Assembly (NCBI GenBank): GCA_029204045.2
Contig: CM055077.1
Coordinates: forward strand, 3,794,891 to 3,858,890
Reading direction: 5' to 3'
Length of the DNA stretch: 64,000 bases
Source: Tillandsia leiboldiana
Taxonomy: Eukaryota; Streptophyta; Magnoliopsida; Poales; Bromeliaceae
The translations under genes and the position numbers were made by a program. Below, piece by piece: positions 58,571 through 64,000 of this stretch (position 1 is its first letter; each line of letters opens with the position of its first letter). The notes under the pieces are model-generated. The model was not told the origin of the DNA. It did not search any database and saw only the letters and a program-made list of their open reading frames with translations.

Positions 58571-58580
58571 AGTGGGGGAA
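58571..58580 (+). other. polypurine tract of the copia element
   Basis: AGTGGGGGAA lies directly before the right LTR, where plus-strand DNA synthesis is primed in LTR retrotransposons. Confidence 0.85.
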
Positions 58581-59121
58581 TGTTGTAACATTTAATTATT
58601 AAATGTATTATTAATTTTTCTAACCTATGCCTATGTAACTAATGGAGTTACAACTCCTTTACTTATGCATTCATGTTTTTTCTTTTCAAATTGAGTTAGC
58701 TACGAATGTTAACTCCTCCTAATTAATTTTAGGATTAATTAGTTGTAACCTATATGGTTTACAAGACTATATATAGAGAGCTAATTCACTCTCTTCTAAC
58801 ACACCAACACACTAACAAAAAGACTAATAACTATTCAATTTGAGAGAGGAAAGAGGTCAAAGAAAGGGTATTCTTTTGGTGGAGCTTTGGGCTCATCTAC
58901 TTGTGCAGAGTTGGTGAAGCCACACGACGAGGGTCGAGCCGTTGTATCCTGGAGGGGACAAGTCGGTGTTCTGCTGCATCGGTTCGAAGGCTTTGCCTAC
59001 CGCAGAGGGCTTGAATCTCCTTAAAGAGAGCGAGATATCCGTGCCTCGGCTTGATCGACTCGTTGATACTTTTCATATATTTTTATAGTCTAACCTCTAT
59101 TTTTGTGTATTTACACCAACA
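58581..59121 (+). repeat. right LTR of the copia element
   Basis: 541 bp, matching the left LTR except for an extra 5 bases near 58660. It ends ACACCAACA followed by the duplicated TAAAC. Confidence 0.97.
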
Positions 59122-59349
59122 TAAACTAACAAGTATTCTATACCGATCGTTAAAAATTATTAATTTTAAAATTTTTTGATCGTAAGATAAATAATATCGA
59201 AAAATTATAAAATTTAATTTCTAGTTTCTAAAATTTTTAAATACTCTAATTCATATTTAAAGATATGAATCGTTGATTTAAAAACTCTATTATCGAAAAC
59301 AACTTATGAGTACGTAATTAATTGTACTTGTAAGAGTATAGTAGGGGCT

Positions 59350-60408
59350 CATAAGTTCTATACATTTTTATTTTTTATTTTTTTATTCTTTTGGATTTCT
59401 CTTTAGTTAGGAATCAACAAATGGTTGTCCTGTAACCAAAAGGAGGGTATTCAGCAAAGAGAGAAATATGAAACTTTTGCTGCACGGTGAAATAGAAATG
59501 ACATTCTGAACTCCAAAAGTAGAAATTATTATTTAACACTTTCCATATTATTGTAGAAATTTGTTTATTTTGAGTATTTTAATATAAAGTGCTTCTTCTA
59601 ATTGCACCGCACAAATCGTTTTCATCAAATAAGCACCGCAAAGCAGTTTTATGAATCAGTCCATTTTGAAAAAAAATTCATAATAGAGTTGCAGAAAATT
59701 TCAAATTATTTAAATTCTGAGAATATTATGATATGTGAGAGGTTCGAATCCCAGTAGAGGGATTAGGGATTCAGATGCAGTAGAGTACAATGATTTGATT
59801 CGGGTCCGGCCCAAAGTATTGGGCTTGGATCTTATCTTGCATTCGGAACCATTAAGAGCTTGTTGGGTTCAATTTCTTAAACACTTGTTAGTTTCGGATC
59901 CGACTCCAATAAAAAATTCTAAAATCCGATTTGTAAAGCATCCTTTTCCTTATAATTGTACAAGAGCCAATAATTATTTTGACCCAATAATTATTCTTCT
60001 TCAATGAGTCATTAAACACCCCCCATTTACACTTGTTTTTATGTCACAGGAATAAATATTCAAACCGCAATAAATGCATAAGAACCAATAATAATTAATT
60101 TGATCCAATAATTGTTCCGTGAAGTGGAGAGGTTCAATTAGTTGCATTGAATAAGTGATAAGGTGGAAAAAGTAGTTAGCAAAATGAATTCCTTTTGCTT
60201 ATTTCACTTGGATTCATCTCTTTTTAATATGTAGTGCAAAAGCAGGAGCACAACATGAGTACTTAAAAATTTAAATAAAAAAGTTAAAAGTATAAAAAAT
60301 GGTGGCCCTAAGAAAAACCTAGCCTTTATTTAGCAATTATTGGTGACAAATCTCACCAAAAAGAAGCTCCTACTCTCAAAAGGTGGCATTCAAGGGAAAT
60401 GATAAGTC
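59350..60408. other. intergenic DNA
   Basis: No gene is seen. GGTTCGAATCCC at about 59741 resembles a polymerase III box B, but nothing tRNA-like surrounds it. Confidence 0.5.
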
Positions 60409-60960
60409 GAGCGAGGCTGGAATGCTATCAGTATCAAATCGATTCGTTTTCTACTTATTTATTTTTATGATTGAACTTCTAAATCGACGATCGGTATGAT
60501 TGAACATGATCTAAACAATTTAAACTATTTAGAAATTAAATTTTACATTTTTTCGATATTTTTTTCTAATCCATCAAATGGACAAAAAAAAATAAACGGC
60601 TGAAAATAAATATCCTTCAAAAAGTGATGATAGGAGGCTTGTAATCAAGATCAAGAGTATAGATCTTATTTTAAATAGTTTAAAAAATTTTCTAACAAAA
60701 ATTTAATTAAGTTAGATCTCTTTACACCGTTAAACGAGCAAAAGTCTTATATCTACTATTAAAATTATAAATTTTATAATATTTTGATTATAAGATCAAT
60801 GATGTCGAAAAGATTTAAAATTTAATTTCTATATATTTTTAGTGGTCTAAATTATTTTCAATATATAATATTGTCGATCGTCTATTTGAAAACTTCATCA
60901 TCGAAAACAAATAGGTGGCAACTGAGTCAGTTTGTTACTGATAGCATTCCAGCTCAACTC
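60409..60960. mobile_element. Mutator-like MITE, intact copy of the CTGGAATGCTAT family
   Basis: It starts GAGCGAGGCTGGAATGCTAT and ends ATAGCATTCCAGCTCAACTC. The flanks ATGATAAGTC (60399-60408) and ATAATAAGTC (60961-60970) are a 10-bp duplication with one mismatch. 552 bp, no ORF and no (TA)n border, making it the best reference for the copies at 23835, 32218 and 33594. Confidence 0.85.
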
Positions 60961-62211
60961 ATAATAAGTCACTATATTTCAATTCCTTCATTATTTGATA
61001 AGTAAAAATTAGATGTTTAACAAAGAAAAGTTCATTCTAGAGCTTTTTAATTGAAGCGAGAAGTGCTTTGTTTATAAGACTTGTTATAATTCTTTCGGAT
61101 AATATTTTTATAAAAATTTGGACGAAACTGAGTTGGTTTCAATATTGAAAGAACAAGTTTAGTCGATGACTCAAGTTGTTTGATAATGACTTTATATTTT
61201 ATAATCTATCTTTTTGCTTACATCTGGACTCGACATTTAAGCCTAGGAAATGAATTTTGAATTGATTGGGCGAAGAAGAAGTTTTTCTTTTAGAGGTAAA
61301 ATACAGTAAGGCATTGTGAAGCCTTCCGTCCATCGATGACCACCTAAATTTTTATTCGAAAAATAGCTCAGCCACTTGTCCAAAATATCAAAAATTTTTG
61401 CAACGTCGCCTATCAGCATGTGATTATCGCATGTCCTTGCAAGTTTAGACCTTGAATTTTTAAATTTTAAATGCATGGATCATCAATCTAGCAATGTCTG
61501 CGTTATTTTGCTTTCAGATGACCGATGAATGCATGGAAAAAAAAAAATAATGAAAACAATAAATAAATAGTTGATTGGTCTACACAATGTTTATGCGGGA
61601 TTTTAAACTCTTTTTAGTTTAGATGAAAATAAAATGGCGACTTATAATTCAAACTCTAAACATAATTATTTTAATGTACGGCAAGATCGAGATTAATTTG
61701 TGTTCTCTAAAAACTTAAATTTGTAGTCCACATTTGTAGGTGTTCTACCTGGGAAAGGATCCCATATGAACTCCAAAAGAAAAAATAAAATAAAAAGTTT
61801 AGAGACATTGCCTTTGCTTATTTGTGGTGAGATTCACTTCACTGGAGCACAACTTAAGTAAGTGAAAATGTGGGATCCATGTTCCCATTTTATTCCTAAG
61901 TTCTTTCCCTTTTTTTTTTTTTTTTTTTTTTTATATATATAGCTAGTATTGAATATTCTTTTTAGTAAATAATATTAAATAATTATTATTTTTTAAGAGT
62001 TTTAAACTACTGTCCAATGACTCGAACTCATAATTTTTTTTTTATTTTGATATTATATTTATTAATATAAAATAATTATTATTTTTAAAAAACTTTAGTT
62101 ATTAAAGAATAACATTCTTAATATTTATATTCAACATGCAATACATTTATTCAGGTGTACGCAGTTTATATGTTTTACGTGGTAGTGTAAATTGAGAAAT
62201 CACTTGAGCAG
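60961..62211. other. intergenic DNA
   Basis: AT-rich, with a T-run and short (TA)n at 61911-61940. No gene, RNA gene or bounded element is seen. Confidence 0.5.
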
Positions 62212-62403
62212 AGGTTATATATTTTTAAAAATACAAATCTAAATATATTTATAATTTTTTTATCATTAAATTTATATTAAAATTCGTGCTATTATACTTT
62301 ATCTTTCTCTCTTTTTAGTTGAGATTACAATAGCACGGATCTCAATACAAATCCAATAATAAAAAAATTATAAATATATTTAGCTTTGTATTTTTAAAAT
62401 TAC
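62212..62403. mobile_element. foldback MITE (TTTTTAAAAACACAAAT family), copy 3
   Basis: The left arm ('atatttttaaaaatacaaat', 'atcattaaatttatattaaa') and the right arm ('ctcaatacaaatccaataat', 'gtatttttaaaattacact') are inverted partners around a short CT-rich centre. Related to 24412 and 29192. Confidence 0.7.
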
Positions 62404-62488
62404 ACTTACATACACAAAGTAGACAAAAGGCTACTATATAGCTCCATCTGTAAATAAAAATTTTGTGTGCAATAAAAAAATGAGGCGA

Positions 62489-62661
62489 TCAACCGTCCCA
62501 GACGCAAGTGACAAAAAAACTTGATGGTTGATATCTGAGATCCAAGTTCGAAGCCTAGTTGCTTCACATTTCCAGCTAAGTTTATTTCAAAAATAAACGA
62601 AGCGGATAACATGCTACCTTTCTCTCAAACAAAATAAATAAATAAATAAATAAAATAAAAT
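62489..62661 (+). mobile_element. tRNA-derived SINE, second copy
   Basis: A diverged head, box B AGTTCGAAGCC (about 62547), body 'agtttatttcaaaaataaac', then 'catgctacctttctctca' and an A-rich tail of AAAT units. The body and tail match the minus-strand copy at 48771. Flanks 'aaaatgaggcga' and 'aaaattaggcgga' may be a decayed duplication. Confidence 0.75.
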
Positions 62662-62817
62662 AAAATTAGGCGGACGGCGTTACAGAGGAATCACTAAAGC
62701 AGACAGTCAACAACGAATTCAAAAAAAAAAATAAAAAATAAAAAATAAAAAATAAAAAATGGAAGACATGAGAATATGTTGTGGCCAAGTTAAAATGGTC
62801 GGTGATCACAAAGGTTC

Positions 62818-63019
62818 CACGTGTCACCTCTTTATTCAGCCACGCGGGACGAGTTATCCAATACGAGCAACGTGGAATCTTTAAAAAAGGATAAGTGCGT
62901 ATAATTATCCACTCGCAGGTCGACACGTGGCAACCCGGGTTCGGAGAAAAAGTTAAATTAGGTTCCCCGAGGGCGTGAGTCACGTGGTTGCATAACGACG
63001 GGGTGAGATCTCCCACGTG
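62818..63019. promoter_or_regulatory. cluster of four ACGTG-core (G-box/ABRE) motifs
   Basis: CACGTG at 62818-62823 and 62981-62986, ACACGTGGC around 62923-62931, and CCCACGTGCG around 63012-63021. Several such cores within 200 bp are typical of ABA- or light-responsive plant promoters. No coding exon is visible on either side in the window, so the target gene, if any, probably lies beyond 64000. Confidence 0.45.
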
Positions 63020-63358
63020 CGTACGCCGGAAAAATACCAACAAGTGCCCCTGCTTGTTTTTATTTATTTTTGGAGTGAAAATTTATGGAGAACCCCTCAC
63101 CTAGATTGGCGATTCCCTACTGGTACCTAAGGTTTTTTTTTTTTTTTTTTTTGCCATTATTTTCTTAATTATTATATTTTGTTACATGCATATTCCAATC
63201 ATCCTAATTTTTTAAAATTTTGACGAAACAGATTACGCCTACTCCATTCAAGCACTGCTTATTTATTTAAATCGTAATTATGATTTGATAGTCTTCGATT
63301 AGTTACATTATTAAATTTTTTAAATTTCTAAAAGAGTTCGACGGTATTGTTGACTTAA

Positions 63359-63749
63359 GGGTACGTTTGGTAACAGAATAAAAACATAACTAGATATTTC
63401 AAAAATAAATATAAAATACGGAACTAGTGTAAAAAAATATTTGAAATGATTTTAGGAATAAAAGATTTTGTGTTTGGTATGAGAATGAGAAATAAGAGAA
63501 ATAAAGAGTTTTAATTAAGGTAAATTATTCTTTTATCCTCAAATTTTATTGTGTAATAATAAGGTGAGAGATGGTGTCTTGATAGACGTGAGAGGGTATT
63601 CAAGAAAAAAGTAAGGAAGAGTGAGAACAGTAATTCTCACTTATTCTAATTGTACCGAAATAAACTATACCGATTGATTCCTGATGCGTTTGAAAAAATA
63701 AGATAAATATTCTTTTTATTTTTGGTTCTATATCGAATCCAAACGGCCC
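63359..63749. mobile_element. PIF/Harbinger-like MITE, copy 2
   Basis: It starts GGGTACGTTTGGTAACAG and ends ATCCAAACGGCCC, flanked by TTAA on both sides (63355-63358 and 63750-63753; TTA or TAA as a 3-bp target). Homologous end to end with 28453-28857. 63750-64000 is AT-rich with no gene seen. Confidence 0.85.
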
Positions 63750-64000
63750 TTAATATCGAGAACGTCTGATACTCCGGAGAGTCAGTAGCCACCGGTTGCG
63801 AGGTGGGTGTAGTTGCAGGGGCTAAGGCATTTTCTTTTAAAAAAATTTTGTGATTATATATTTTACTATTATATTTTATTATAGTTAAATTTCAACCATC
63901 CTAATTTTTATTAATTTTAAAAGTATAGATTACGTCTGCTCCTTAGTATTAACTTTTTTTATTTTTTGAAAAAGTTTATGTAGCTGCTATAGTTTATCTT

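Larger units (their letters stand above)
54066..59121 (+). mobile_element. Ty1/copia LTR retrotransposon, young and defective
   Basis: 5056 bp: LTRs at 54066-54601 and 58581-59121, with target duplication TAAAC (54061-54065 and 59122-59126) intact. The LTRs look identical apart from a 5-bp indel ('actcct-tatg' versus 'actcctttacttatg'). Domain order protease, integrase, reverse transcriptase, RNase H identifies Ty1/copia. Most of gag is deleted, and one nonsense codon interrupts pol. The primer-binding position does not match a tRNA 3' end. About 570 bp without ORF separates RNase H from the right LTR. It could be mobilised only with proteins supplied by a relative. Confidence 0.97.
53742..59349. 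mobile_element. inverted-repeat element split by the copia insertion
   Basis: The left part (53742-54065) starts TAGGGCTATTATATTTTTAT with 'cgtactcatcatccg'. The right part (59122-59349) ends GTAAGAGTATAGTAGGGGCT with 'aacttatgagtacgtaatta'. The ends are degenerate inverted repeats. Phrases such as 'attgaaaactcta', 'tcgaaaacaactta' and 'gatatgaatcgttgattt' link it to 20195-21256. Exact borders are approximate. Confidence 0.55.

Noticed and set aside
59735..60007. Possible tRNA or SINE near GGTTCGAATCCC (59741), and the 90-residue frame over it
   Set aside because: Only a box-B-like string is present; there is no acceptor stem, box A or tail. The frame has no recognisable domain.

Overview
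This 64 kb window is nuclear DNA of a flowering plant. The genes have spliceosomal introns and recognisably plant proteins, there is a degenerate block of plant-type telomere repeat (TTTAGGG), and the intergenic space is crowded with plant transposon families: Ty1/copia, TRIM and Cassandra-like LTRs, hAT, PIF/Harbinger-like, CACTA-like and Mutator-like MITEs, tRNA-derived SINEs and very many (TA)n arrays. A monocot is my guess from general character only; nothing seen settles the species.

Five protein-coding genes can be spliced by eye, all on the + strand. (1) 4131-7944: pterin-4a-carbinolamine dehydratase, probably mitochondrial, six exons, first exon uncertain. (2) 11781-14649: CorA-like membrane protein of 526 residues, seven exons, with an intron in its 5' leader. 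(3) 22173-27746: secreted single-X8-domain (CBM43) protein of 122 residues, split over four exons, two of them under 30 coding bases. (4) 41413-45291: chloroplast inner-envelope cold-acclimation protein of the COR413IM type, 220 residues, six exons. (5) 51189-52237: endosulfine/ARPP-19 family phosphoprotein, 139 residues, six exons, with a likely GC-AG intron and a long 5' leader. Reading frame and phase are maintained across every junction proposed for genes 2-5.

The rest is mobile or simple-sequence DNA. 17.6-21.5 kb, 22.6-26.5 kb and 28.4-33.2 kb are mosaics of short inverted-repeat elements separated by (TA)n, (GA)n and (TG)n arrays. 33.6-40.9 kb is a four-level nest: a Mutator-like MITE (10-bp target duplication) split by a 6.7 kb solo LTR (target duplication GATAT), which contains a 1.65 kb Harbinger-like element with its own tandem repeats. 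54066-59121 is a nearly intact, very young Ty1/copia element (LTRs differing only by a 5-bp indel, target duplication TAAAC). It has lost most of gag and carries a nonsense codon before RNase H. A complete 0.6 kb TRIM sits in an intron of gene 4, and a solo LTR of the same family sits in the leader intron of gene 2.

The genes are housekeeping or stress-related and show no sign of acting as one cluster. No new enzymatic system was found. The least expected signals are a 15-nt perfect complement between the copia LTR and its primer-binding position (possible self-priming), families of 9-10-bp-TSD MITEs lodged in (TA)n arrays, and an interstitial telomere tract carried inside a MITE.
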